DNA from: DATAXP01 sp963708675
GTDB lineage: Bacteria > Planctomycetota > Planctomycetia > Pirellulales > PNKZ01
DNA length: 64,000 bases
Reading direction: 5' to 3'
Assembly: GCA_963708675.1 (NCBI GenBank)
Contig: CAVPTO010000003.1
Location: 2,046,001-2,110,000 of the forward strand
Part shown: positions 56,325 to 64,000 of the stretch, piece after piece
How positions within the stretch are numbered: the stretch's first letter is position 1
How the letters are laid out: every line of letters begins with the position of its first letter
Program-made: the position numbers and the translations under genes
The notes under the pieces: model-generated
Told to the model about the DNA's origin: nothing
What the model saw: the letters and a program-made list of their open reading frames with translations, nothing else
The model's database searches: none

Positions 56325-57011
56325 TTATTCAATCGCGAAGCGCTTCCACGACTTCGGCAGCGGCGCGGTCAACTCGATCGCGTCGCCTCGTGTCGGGTGC
56401 TCGAATCGCAGCTCACGCGCGTGCAACGCGATGCCGGGCTCGAACGCCGCGCGACTTCCGTACTTGCGATCGCCGACGACGGGCATGCCACGCGAGCCAA
56501 GCTGCAGCCGAATCTGATGCTTGCGGCCCGTTTCGAGCGTCACTTCGAGATGCGCCATGCCGGTGAGCCGCTTCAATACGCGAAACGAAAGACGTGCCTC
56601 GACGGCGCCGGGGCGTTTCGCTTCGGCAATGTGCATGCGGCGATGACGCTCGTCCTTAATAACGAAGTCGACGAGTTGCCCGGACTCGGGTGGCTCGCCG
56701 GTGACAATGGCCCAGTAACGTTTGTCGACTTCGCGCGTGCGGAATTGCTCGGTCAGTCGAGCCGCCGCCTTCGACGTGCGTGCAAAGAGAATCACCCCCG
56801 TAACCGGCGCGTCCAGGCGACTCATGGCGCCGAGGTACACGTTGCCGGGCTTATCGTAGCGACGCTTGATGTATTCCTTCGCGGCGGCCAGCAAACTCGG
56901 CTCATCGGCAGCAACGCCCATAGTCGCAAGGCCGGCCGGCTTGTTGATCGCAAGCAGGTGATTGTCTTCATAAAGAATCTCGAGCGAGGGCACGGAAGAT
57001 CGAGCGGTCAT
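56325..57011 (-). CDS. RluA-family RNA pseudouridine synthase
   Basis: 228 residues from ATG 57011. Catalytic Asp in GAMSRLDAPVTGVILFARTS, with INKPAGLATMG at the N-terminus and TLETGRKHQIRLQLGSRGMPVVGDRKYG. There is no S4 domain. Converts uridine to pseudouridine in rRNA or tRNA; the position is unknown. It is divergent from maf (69 bp gap). Confidence 0.92.
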   Translation of the reverse strand: MTARSSVPSLEILYEDNHLLAINKPAGLATMGVAADEPSLLAAAKEYIKRRYDKPGNVYLGAMSRLDAPVTGVILFARTSKAAARLTEQFRTREVDKRYWAIVTGEPPESGQLVDFVIKDERHRRMHIAEAKRPGAVEARLSFRVLKRLTGMAHLEVTLETGRKHQIRLQLGSRGMPVVGDRKYGSRAAFEPGIALHARELRFEHPTRGDAIELTAPLPKSWKRFAIE

Positions 57012-57080
57012 GTGCCGTTCGCGGATCGAAGTTAGAATCGCCACTGCGGGTCCGCCACATCGTAACAGGCAACGATTTCC

Positions 57081-57659
57081 ATGTCCGCCGACTTGCCGCT
57101 CATTCTCGCCAGCAGCTCGCCGCAACGTCGCGAGTTGATGACGGCGGCGGGCTACTCGTTCCGCGTCGTGCCGCCGAGCGATGATGCCGAACCGTTCGAC
57201 GCCGAGGAGGAAACGCCGGGCATGATCGTGGCGAGACTGGCGCGATTGAAGGCTGCGAACGTCGCGGAGCGCGTGGAGCGCGGCATCGTGATCGGTTGCG
57301 ACACGATCGCCGTGTGCGAAGGCGAAATTCTGAACAAGCCCGAGGACATCGACGACGCGCGGCGCATGCTCGATCTGCTCAGCGGCCGCGACCACCACGT
57401 CTACAGCGGGTTGTGCCTGTGGCGGGTGCCTGGCGACGCGCCCGAGATCGGTGTCGCACGCACATCGCTGCGGATGGCGGAGCTATCGCCGGCCGTGATC
57501 GATGAGTATCTGGCCAGCGGCCTGTGGCAGGGCAAAGCAGGGGCATTCGGCCTACAAGATCGCCTCGGCTGGATTGAAATTGTCGAGGGAAGCGAATCGA
57601 ACGTCGTCGGCATGCCAGTGGAGTTGCTCGCCGAGATGTTGGCGCGCATCATCGACTAA
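57081..57659 (+). CDS. maf: Maf-family nucleoside triphosphate pyrophosphatase
   Basis: 192 residues. LILASSSPQRRELM at the N-terminus, VIGCDTIAVCEG and NKPED...ARRMLDLLSGRDHHVYSG, then GKAGAFGLQD. Maf proteins hydrolyse dTTP, UTP or modified nucleotides and limit mutation or cell division. The end overlaps the convergent membrane-protein gene by 11 bp. Confidence 0.93.
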   Translation: MSADLPLILASSSPQRRELMTAAGYSFRVVPPSDDAEPFDAEEETPGMIVARLARLKAANVAERVERGIVIGCDTIAVCEGEILNKPEDIDDARRMLDLLSGRDHHVYSGLCLWRVPGDAPEIGVARTSLRMAELSPAVIDEYLASGLWQGKAGAFGLQDRLGWIEIVEGSESNVVGMPVELLAEMLARIID

Positions 57660-58068
57660 CGATCGCAAAAAGCGTCGCGACGAGATACGTTGCCATCAAC
57701 GTCCACCACGCCCATTCGACGCGCACCGACCGAATCGAGAAAGCGGTATTGATGATGAGCCACGTAAGGCCGACGACACCGCACGCGCCTGCGAATACGC
57801 CTTGCGGTATCGACCGACTCACCGCCAGCAAGATCGACGCGCCCACGAAGAGTTGCAGCAGGAAACTCAGTGGCACCTGCTCGCGAACGCGGATCGGGTT
57901 TTTCGCTTCCTCAAGTTTTGCGACCGCCACGGCCAATCGTCTCGCAGCTTCGTCATGAGCCTTGATCTCGGCATCGTCGATAATCTCCGCACCCATCGGA
58001 TATTCATCCGGCGGGGCGGGAGTTTCATCCGCCGCGGCGTCGTCATTCGAGGGTGAGATCAATGTCAT
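57649..58068 (-). CDS. Hypothetical two- or three-helix membrane protein
   Basis: 139 residues from ATG 58068 (GTG 58080 would add four). An acidic N-terminal part with a short helix leads to hydrophobic segments (SFLLQLFVGASILLAVS, GVFAGACGVVGLTWLIIN, WWTLMATYLVATLFAIV). No family is recognised. It overlaps the 3' end of maf by 11 bp. Confidence 0.6.
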   Translation of the reverse strand: MTLISPSNDDAAADETPAPPDEYPMGAEIIDDAEIKAHDEAARRLAVAVAKLEEAKNPIRVREQVPLSFLLQLFVGASILLAVSRSIPQGVFAGACGVVGLTWLIINTAFSIRSVRVEWAWWTLMATYLVATLFAIVSR

Positions 58069-58173
58069 GCGAGGCTGCACTCCGGTCGCTGACGCTTCCG
58101 GCTCGCGTTGAAGAGATTCTCCACATTCTTTGCCGGGGAACGCGGTGGGGCAAATCGGCGAGCTTCGCCGAAA

Positions 58174-58363
58174 CTCCTCTCCCTTCGGGAGATGGTGGCT
58201 CGATCATCGCAGATGATCGAGACGGGTGAGGGCGGGTGGCGTAAGGCATCGCTGTGCATTGCGAAGCGGCAGGCGATGGTGGACGCTCGTTGAAATAGCA
58301 AGCAAATCAAGCAAAAGCCCGCCCTCATCCGGCCTTCGGCCACCTTCTCCCGAAGGGAGAAGG
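58174..58363. repeat. Two REP-like palindromes, opposite orientation
   Basis: Module 58174-58232 is the same, including the inner palindrome ctcgatcatcgcagatgatcgag, as the one 2,040 bp earlier. The inverted partner 58318-58363 ends two bases before the purC stop. No gene is seen in the 300-bp gap (58069-58365). Confidence 0.85.
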
Positions 58364-58365
58364 AG

Positions 58366-59250
58366 TTACGCAAACGCCTGCCCCGCGAGCACTTCAAACG
58401 CCTCGACGTATTTCGCTCGCGTTTTGGCGACGACGTCGGCGGGCAGTGCAGGCGGCGGACTGTTGCGATCCCAACCGCTAGCGAGTAACCAATCGCGAAC
58501 GAACTGCTTGTCGTACGACGGCTGCGGACCGCCGGCCTTATAACCATCGGCAGGCCAAAATCGCGAGCTGTCGGGGGTCAGCACCTCGTCGATGAGAATC
58601 AAGCGATCGCCGTCGCGGCCCCACTCGAACTTCGTGTCGGCAATGATGATGCCTCGGCCGCGGGCATACTCCGATCCCCGGCCATAGACGCCCAGACTGC
58701 GGCGGCGAAGCTCTTCTGCCGTCTCGCGACCCACGGCGTCGATCATCTGCGCGAACGAGATGTTCTCGTCGTGACCACTGGTGGCCTTGGTGGCGGGGGT
58801 GAAAATCGGCTCGGGCAGGCGGTCGCTTTCGACGAGGCCAGCGGGCAGGCGGATGCCGCACACCTCGCCAGTTTGGCGATATTCGTTCCAGGCCGACCCG
58901 GAAAGATATCCGCGGACGACGCACTCGATGGGCACGACTTCGGTTTTGCGAACGAGCATGCTCCGTCCGACAAGTTGTCGCTGGTCGAAACCCGGCGGCA
59001 GTTCGATTCCGGTCACATCGGTCGAAATCAGATGGTGCGGCTCGCTGAGCAGCTCGAACCAAAACGCACTAATCTGCGTCAGCACGCGTCCTTTGTCGGG
59101 GATGCCGGTCGGCAGCACGTAGTCGAAAGCGCTGATGCGATCGGTCGCGACCAGCAGGAGGCGATCGCCAAGATCGTAGACGTCACGCACCTTGCCGCGG
59201 CGGACTTCGAGGTTCGGGATCGCCGTTTGCAGGACAATGGTGTCGCTCAT
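58366..59250 (-). CDS. purC: Phosphoribosylaminoimidazole-succinocarboxamide synthase
   Basis: 294 residues from ATG 59250. Joins CAIR and aspartate with ATP in purine synthesis. Motifs: RGKVRDVYDLGDRLLLVATDRISAFDYVLPTGIPDKG, ECVVRGYLSGSAWNEY, and IADTKFEWGRDGDRLILIDEVLTPDSSRFWPADGY. The long form is the same as in other planctomycetes and fungi-like SAICAR synthases. It is monocistronic and lies between two repeat-rich gaps. Confidence 0.95.
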   Translation of the reverse strand: MSDTIVLQTAIPNLEVRRGKVRDVYDLGDRLLLVATDRISAFDYVLPTGIPDKGRVLTQISAFWFELLSEPHHLISTDVTGIELPPGFDQRQLVGRSMLVRKTEVVPIECVVRGYLSGSAWNEYRQTGEVCGIRLPAGLVESDRLPEPIFTPATKATSGHDENISFAQMIDAVGRETAEELRRRSLGVYGRGSEYARGRGIIIADTKFEWGRDGDRLILIDEVLTPDSSRFWPADGYKAGGPQPSYDKQFVRDWLLASGWDRNSPPPALPADVVAKTRAKYVEAFEVLAGQAFA

Positions 59251-59439
59251 GGACGAAGTATAAACGTTATCGCGTTGACCGATAACGGGTTGCTTGATGG
59301 GTTCGTCACGCTCAGCTAGACTCGCCAATGCCCTGCCTAGGAACAGAGCAACTCGGAATCGGTCGGCGGAAGCGCGGTCGCGCGTGGCATCGACCCCCAA
59401 AGCACGCCCGGATCGATCCTTGTTGCGAGCGAGGAGCCT

Positions 59440-60930
59440 ATGCCCGCTGCGCTGATGCGGATGCTCGTTGACGCGGCCAGCGGCGTCACGCCATCGACGG
59501 CAGATCGGGCCTACATGTCGGGGATGGACCAGATTCCCTGGCCATGCCGATCGCGCCTCATCAACGGCAACGAACTCGTCATCGAGCGCGGCGTGCCCGA
59601 CTCGGGTCGTGTTCAGGTTCCCTTCACGGTCGAAGGGCGTGGCGAGTTGCTGCTGTCGACTGCGACGCTCATGCAGCGCGATAAGCCGTACCAGCTCGAA
59701 ATCGAGCTGGCCCGCGGCAAGCTGAACCAAGTTCGCAATCAGTTGGCCGAGTGGCAGTCGTTGGGCCTAACCGTGCCGGCGACGCTCGAAGCCTCGGTGA
59801 AGCGGGCGCTGCAGGAGTTCTCGCTGGCGACAAGCACGCCCGAGAATCCCGCCGTCGCGGCGCAGCGGGCGCGGCAGGCGCTGAGTCTCGCCATCGACGC
59901 CGCAGAGGCGCTGATCGACACGTATACCGAGCAGGCCACGACAATGCGTATGCGGCAGACTGGCCGACTGCCGACGTTGTTGGCGATTCATCTCGGACAT
60001 CGCACGCTGACGCCGCAGGCGCTCGCCCAGGTGACGACCGCCTTCAACGCGCTGACCGTCTCGATGGTGTGGCGTGAAATCGAATCGCAAGAAGGACAAT
60101 ACAATTGGCAGATTCCCGACACGCAAGTCGAATGGTGCGGCGAGCACGGCGTTCGCGCGCTCAGCGGCCCATTGCTGCGTCTCGACTCCAAGGGTCTGCC
60201 TGATTGGCTGGCGATGTGGGAAGGGGACTTCGATTCGTTCGTCTCGTTCCTCAGCGATTACGTTGCGAAGGTGGTCACGCGCTATCGAGGCAAGATTGGC
60301 CTATGGCAATGTGCCGCACGCATCAATGCCACGAACGTTCACTCGCTGCACGAAGAGCAAATACTGCAACTCGCTGTCCGCACGATCGAGGTGACGCGCG
60401 AGATCGATCCCGACACGCCGACGATGATTCGTTTTGACCAACCTTGGGGCGAGTATCTGCGCCACGGTGAGTTCGATCTGTCGCCGCTGCACTTTGCCGA
60501 CGCTTTGGTGCGCGCGGGATTGCATCTCGGCGGCATCGGCCTCGAGCTGAACATGGGCTACCTGCCCGACGGCTCGAACCCGCGCGATCGACTCGACCTG
60601 AGCCGCATGCTCGACCTGTGGAGTTGCCTTGGATTGCCGCTGCATCTGATGCTCGTCTATCCCAGCAGCACGCAGCCTGACGCGAAGTCGCGCTCGACGT
60701 CGATGCCGCCTGCCAACGAACAAGTGTGGAACCCCGACGCGCAGGCCACGTGGCTCAAACGCACACTGCCGCTGCTCATGGCCAAGTCCTACGTGAGCAC
60801 CATCACGCTCGGCCAACTCAGCGACGCCGAGATGCACGACTATCCAAACGGCGGCCTGTTCGACGCCACCGGCGCCGCCAAGCCCGCGTTCCTCTCGCTC
60901 GTGAATCTTCGCAAGAAGTTCTTGCAGTAA
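59440..60930 (+). CDS. GH10-like protein with degenerate active site
   Basis: 496 residues. The C-terminal two thirds follow the GH10 xylanase fold: NALTVSMVWREIESQEGQYNW (like NxxxxExxxKWxxxExxxGxYxF), the WCGEHGVRALSGPLLRLDSKGLPDWL strand and YRGKIGLWQCAARINATNVHSL. In real GH10 enzymes the last reads WDVVNE with the catalytic Glu; here WQCAARIN (from Trp289) has none. The nucleophile region (SCLGLPLHLMLVYPSS) lacks Glu too. The N-terminal third is unrelated and partly helical. It probably binds carbohydrate or is a pseudoenzyme. No signal peptide is seen. Confidence 0.7.
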   Translation: MPAALMRMLVDAASGVTPSTADRAYMSGMDQIPWPCRSRLINGNELVIERGVPDSGRVQVPFTVEGRGELLLSTATLMQRDKPYQLEIELARGKLNQVRNQLAEWQSLGLTVPATLEASVKRALQEFSLATSTPENPAVAAQRARQALSLAIDAAEALIDTYTEQATTMRMRQTGRLPTLLAIHLGHRTLTPQALAQVTTAFNALTVSMVWREIESQEGQYNWQIPDTQVEWCGEHGVRALSGPLLRLDSKGLPDWLAMWEGDFDSFVSFLSDYVAKVVTRYRGKIGLWQCAARINATNVHSLHEEQILQLAVRTIEVTREIDPDTPTMIRFDQPWGEYLRHGEFDLSPLHFADALVRAGLHLGGIGLELNMGYLPDGSNPRDRLDLSRMLDLWSCLGLPLHLMLVYPSSTQPDAKSRSTSMPPANEQVWNPDAQATWLKRTLPLLMAKSYVSTITLGQLSDAEMHDYPNGGLFDATGAAKPAFLSLVNLRKKFLQ

Positions 60931-61023
60931 CGTTGATGAAGGAATTGAGCCGTTTTGACTGGTGAACGGTAGCGGGATACCCTTGAGAGAGTTGTGACGT
61001 TCTCGCCTGTGGGGTCGCGCGGC

Positions 61024-61254
61024 ATGGAAACGACGAACATCTCGATTGAAGTCGATGCTGCGGCCGCGCGTGCGTATACACAGGCGTCGGAGGATGATCG
61101 TCGTCGGCTGCAATTGCTTCTCAGCCTGCGGTTACGAGAGTTGACGTCGACTTCCAGCAAATCGCTCAAGGCTGTTCTAGATGAGGTTGGCGCCCAAGCC
61201 GAAGCTCGCGGGCTGACGCCGGAGATTCTCGACTCGATTCTCCATGACGACTAG
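61024..61254 (+). CDS. Putative antitoxin of the PIN pair
   Basis: 76 residues from ATG 61024. METTNISIEVDAAAARAYTQASEDDRRRLQLLLSLRLRELT... is a small helical protein that ends SILHDD and overlaps the PIN gene by 11 bp. The size, position and overlap are those of VapB-like antitoxins, though no DNA-binding fold is named with confidence. Confidence 0.65.
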   Translation: METTNISIEVDAAAARAYTQASEDDRRRLQLLLSLRLRELTSTSSKSLKAVLDEVGAQAEARGLTPEILDSILHDD

Positions 61255-61666
61255 CTTGCGGGTCGTCGTCGACACGAACGTGAGCGTCAGCGCGTTGTTG
61301 CTGCCTCGATCCACGCCGCGTCGCGCATTCGTCCGATGTCTCGAAGCAGGGCGATTGCTTGTGTCCGCCTCGACAGTTGCAGAGCTCGACGAGGTACTGC
61401 GCCGTCGCAAGTTCGACTCCTATTTGCGAGAGGAAGAGCGATTGGCATTTCTGGCCACGATGATTCGCGAGGCCGAAGTTGTGAATGTCACGCAAGTCAT
61501 CACAGAATGTCGTGACCCTAAGGACAACAAGTTCCTCGAACTTGCCATCAGCGGCGCGGCCAGTCATATTCTCACCGGCGACGCCGATTTGTTAGCGATG
61601 CACCCGTTTCGCGGGGTTGCCGTTCTGACACCTCAAGACTTTCTCGATGAGCAAACGAGCCACTGA
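61244..61666 (+). CDS. PIN-domain toxin (VapC-like, COG1569 group)
   Basis: 140 residues. PIN motifs: VVVDTNVSVSALLLP (Asp10), SASTVAELDEVLRRRKF (conserved Glu), DPKDNKFLELAISGAASHILTGDADLLAM. These acidic residues hold the metal of the RNase site. It is the second gene of a toxin-antitoxin pair; its target RNA is unknown. Confidence 0.88.
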   Translation: MTTSLRVVVDTNVSVSALLLPRSTPRRAFVRCLEAGRLLVSASTVAELDEVLRRRKFDSYLREEERLAFLATMIREAEVVNVTQVITECRDPKDNKFLELAISGAASHILTGDADLLAMHPFRGVAVLTPQDFLDEQTSH

Positions 61667-61699
61667 GCTCCCAAGCTTGCATTTCACGGAGACTTGACG

Positions 61700-62623
61700 A
61701 TGCGTGCACGACTCTTGCCGAGTTTGCTATTGATAATCTCCTCGACGCTCTCTGCGGTCGCCGGCGAATCTATCTCGGGCCTCGGACCAGTTGGGCCCAT
61801 TGCGAAGCTGCATGGCGGGTTTCAGTTCACGGAAGGGCCGGCGTGCGACGACAAGGGGAATCTGTTCTTCAGCGACATTCCGGCCAATCGGATTCACAAG
61901 AGCGACCCCCAAGGCAACCTGACGATCTTTCGTGAGCCTTCGAACAACACGAACGGCAACATGTTCAACGGACGCGGCGAGCTTGTGGGCTGCGAGATGC
62001 AGGGGCGCGTCGTTGCCGTATCGCCGGATGGCCAAACGGTGCGACCCATCGCCGAGCACTACGAAGGCAATCGGTTCAACGCGCCGAACGATCTCGTCAT
62101 CGACAAGCAAGGAGGCGTCTACTTCACCGATCCACACTTCCGCGCGCCCGAGCCGTTGCCGCAGGGCGTGACCGCCGTGTATTACGTCGGCCCCGACTCG
62201 ACGGTCACGCGACTCATCGACGACCTCAAAGCGCCCAACGGCGTTATCCTTTCGCCGGACGAGCAGACGTTGTATGTCATCCCCAGTGGACAAGCGGAGA
62301 TGATGGCTTACGCAGTCGAGTCGCCGGGCAAGCTCGGCAAAGGCCGCGTGTTTTGCACACTCAAGCAGGCCGAAGGCCAAAGCGGCAAGGGAGGCGACGG
62401 ACTCACGGTCGACGAGAAGGGCAACCTCTACATCACGTCAGGACTCGGCCTGCAAGTGTTCGACCCGCAGGGCAAGATGCTCGGCATTATTGAACTGCCC
62501 GAGCAACCCGCCAACGCAACCTTCGGCGGTCCCGACGGCAAAACCATCTACGCGACCGCACGCACTTCCGTGTACGCGGTCCCGATGGCCGTGAAGGGCC
62601 ACGTCTTCCCCGCCGGAAAATAG
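61700..62623 (+). CDS. SMP-30/gluconolactonase family protein, exported
   Basis: 307 residues from ATG 61700 (GGAG seven bases upstream; TTG 61694 is less likely). Signal peptide (LLPSLLLIISSTLSAVAG), then a six-bladed beta-propeller with LHGGFQFTEGPACDDKGNLFFSDIPANRI, RFNAPNDLVIDKQGGVYFTDPHF and APNGVILSPDEQTLYV. Glu in FTEGP and Asn/Asp in the others are the metal ligands. Hydrolyses sugar lactones; the exact substrate is unknown. Confidence 0.9.
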   Translation: MRARLLPSLLLIISSTLSAVAGESISGLGPVGPIAKLHGGFQFTEGPACDDKGNLFFSDIPANRIHKSDPQGNLTIFREPSNNTNGNMFNGRGELVGCEMQGRVVAVSPDGQTVRPIAEHYEGNRFNAPNDLVIDKQGGVYFTDPHFRAPEPLPQGVTAVYYVGPDSTVTRLIDDLKAPNGVILSPDEQTLYVIPSGQAEMMAYAVESPGKLGKGRVFCTLKQAEGQSGKGGDGLTVDEKGNLYITSGLGLQVFDPQGKMLGIIELPEQPANATFGGPDGKTIYATARTSVYAVPMAVKGHVFPAGK

Positions 62624-62647
62624 ACCGTTGTTAAGAATCTTCGCAAG

Positions 62648-62669
62648 CCCAGGGCCTGCTGGCCCTGGG
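62648..62669. terminator. Hairpin between convergent genes
   Basis: A 9-bp perfect stem (cccagggcc / ggccctggg) with loop tgct lies between the SMP-30 end and the phosphatase end. No long T-tract. Confidence 0.5.
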
Positions 62670-62709
62670 TCGGCGCCGCGTGCGATGTCGCTTCGTGCCT
62701 CGCGTCGGC

Positions 62710-64000
62710 CTAAGCCTTCGGCCTTCCAAAGCACAACAGGCACATATCGTCGCTTTGACTGTGATTGCCGACGAACCGACGCACGTCGTCGAGTAATCGC
62801 GTCCCCATCGCCGAGGGCCCGACGGCCGGCGCTACCATCTGCTTGCGAATGCGCTCGATGCCGTACAGCGAGCTGTCGTCGCTCATCGCTTCACTCACAC
62901 CGTCGGTGAAGACGACGACCATGTCGCCCGGCTCGAGCGTGTACTCGCTTTGACCATAGGTGCAGTCAGCGTCGACACCCAACGGTACGCCTGCCGTCTC
63001 GTCCCCCATCTCTTCGACTTTGCCGTTGGCGCGGCGCAACAGCGGCGCCATGTGGCCAGCGTTCGAAAGCGTCACGCGATGCGTCGCCAGATCGATCACG
63101 GCCATGACCGTCGTGACGAAACGGTCTTCCCATCCGCGACCGAAGATGGCATTGAGCCGGTCCATCGCCGCAGCCGGCGTCGGTTCGGTCACAAGGCAAA
63201 ACCTCGCCTCGCTCGACAACTTCGCCATCAGCAGCGCCGCCGGAACGCCTTTGCCCGAAACGTCGGCCAACACCACCGCCAGCCGCGAGTTCGGCAACGG
63301 CACGTAATCGAAGTAGTCGCCGCCAACTTGTTTGGCAGGCCCGTAGAAGTCGAAGAAATCGTAGCCGGCAACTTTCGGCGGCGCGCTCGGCAGAATGCCT
63401 TGCTGAACCTTGTGGGCCAGATCCAAATCCCGCTCCATACCCTGCCTCTCTAACGCCTCTTCGTGGAGCTGCGCGTTCTCGACGGCGACGGCCGCCTGAC
63501 ACGCCACGCTTGCCAACACGTCGAGATCTTCTTGCTGAAACCGGCTGCGCTGGTCCATCGTGTCGATTTGAATAACGCCCATCGCTTCGCCGCTGCTGCT
63601 GACGAGGGGAGCGCACATCATCGAGCGAATGCGAAAGTCGGCGATGCTTTGGCTCATATCGAAGCGTGCATCGGTCGCGGCATCGGCCGAGAGGACTGCC
63701 TCTTTGCTTTCCATCACTTGTTTCACGACGGTGCGACTGATGCGGATCGTATCCTCAGCATCGGGGCGGCGATGCTTGACCGCCTTGGGAATGAGCACCT
63801 TCCGCTCGCGGTCCCACAAAACCACAAACCCGCGGTCCGCCTGAATGAAAATCTTGAACAAACTGTCGAGCGCCTTCGGCAACACCTGCTCAAGAGCGAT
63901 CGCGCTGCCTAAGTTGCGCGTGATCTCGAGCAACGCTTTGAGCTTCACCTCGGGCCGCACTGACAACTGAAGGTTCGTGCGACTGGTATCGACACTCGAC
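62710..64000 (-). CDS. GAF-PP2C (RsbU/SpoIIE-type) phosphatase, 5' partial
   Basis: The frame remains open to the window edge (residues SVDTSRTNLQ before LSVRPEVKL), so the gene starts outside; TTG 63966 is only the first in-window start. After a helix, a GAF domain (about 20-165 from there, LPKALDSLFKIFIQADRGFVVLW...APLVSSSGEAMGVIQID) is followed by a PP2C-type phosphatase (VGGDYFDYVPLPNSRLAVVLADVSGKGVPAAL; SNAGHMAPLLRR; VVVFTDGVSEAMS; HSQSDDMCLLCFGR). The upstream residues look like the end of an FHA domain. It removes phosphate from Ser/Thr, as RsbU does on anti-anti-sigma factors. Confidence 0.9.
   Translation of the reverse strand, partial: SSVDTSRTNLQLSVRPEVKLKALLEITRNLGSAIALEQVLPKALDSLFKIFIQADRGFVVLWDRERKVLIPKAVKHRRPDAEDTIRISRTVVKQVMESKEAVLSADAATDARFDMSQSIADFRIRSMMCAPLVSSSGEAMGVIQIDTMDQRSRFQQEDLDVLASVACQAAVAVENAQLHEEALERQGMERDLDLAHKVQQGILPSAPPKVAGYDFFDFYGPAKQVGGDYFDYVPLPNSRLAVVLADVSGKGVPAALLMAKLSSEARFCLVTEPTPAAAMDRLNAIFGRGWEDRFVTTVMAVIDLATHRVTLSNAGHMAPLLRRANGKVEEMGDETAGVPLGVDADCTYGQSEYTLEPGDMVVVFTDGVSEAMSDDSSLYGIERIRKQMVAPAVGPSAMGTRLLDDVRRFVGNHSQSDDMCLLCFGRPKA

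Overview
This 64 kb window looks like chromosomal DNA of a planctomycete, probably Pirellulales-like. That placement rests on gene content: a DUF1501 protein, a Tat-exported Gfo/Idh/MocA oxidoreductase, a Cys-type sulfatase, a Tat-exported PhoD-type phosphatase, a cysteine-rich exported protein, a DUF6798-like membrane protein, short proteins with an 'RTLLI'-type N-terminal helix, Kdo/LPS genes and an FHA/GAF/PP2C phosphatase. The DNA is GC-rich, genes lie on both strands in short operons, and many intergenic gaps hold palindromes. No rRNA, tRNA or CRISPR array was recognised by eye.

Layout. 1-7 kb: the end of a DUF1501 gene, a diguanylate cyclase, an exported oxidoreductase, then a four-gene set (ECF sigma factor, membrane protein, and two exported low-complexity proteins, one extremely His/Arg-rich). 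7-16.6 kb: an exported esterase-like protein, DUF5684 protein, class II aldolase, and a Kdo/LPS block (kdsD, kdsC, a large OstA/LptA-like protein), followed by a 36-residue basic protein and YqgE. 16.6-25.9 kb: citrate synthase/PrpB, DUF6798-like protein, Nudix, HAD, RmlD-like reductase, LhgO, a Cys-rich exported protein and a small lipoprotein. 25.9-31.6 kb: accessory DNA with REP-like repeats, small unknown proteins and an IS3-family element with a 4-bp target duplication. 31.6-41.6 kb: quinone reductase, Clp-fold protease-like protein, sulfatase, PhoD, then an erythromycin-esterase / phosphoribosyltransferase / dienelactone-hydrolase-like cluster and a BON protein. 41.9-51.7 kb: the most striking locus, five genes encoding two circularly permuted ATP-grasp modules, two alpha-E modules and two transglutaminases plus DUF2126. 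51.7-64 kb: Prc protease, CbiX, amidase, RluA, Maf, PurC, a GH10-like protein that seems to lack its catalytic glutamates, a PIN toxin-antitoxin pair, SMP-30 and the start of an FHA-GAF-PP2C phosphatase that leaves the window.

How parts fit together. kdsD and kdsC give Kdo for an outer-membrane glycolipid and the OstA-like protein would serve its transport. prpB and the citrate synthase overlap by 4 bp and suit propionate (methylcitrate) metabolism. The 42-52 kb cluster is predicted to build and process an amide-linked peptide or protein modification.

Data-quality warning. Eight genes between 7 and 36.3 kb are broken by about eleven single-base-type frameshifts, several at short homopolymers, while the proteins stay recognisable on both sides. 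No such break was seen from 36.3 to 64 kb. I read most of these as sequence errors and give merged coordinates for the intended genes.
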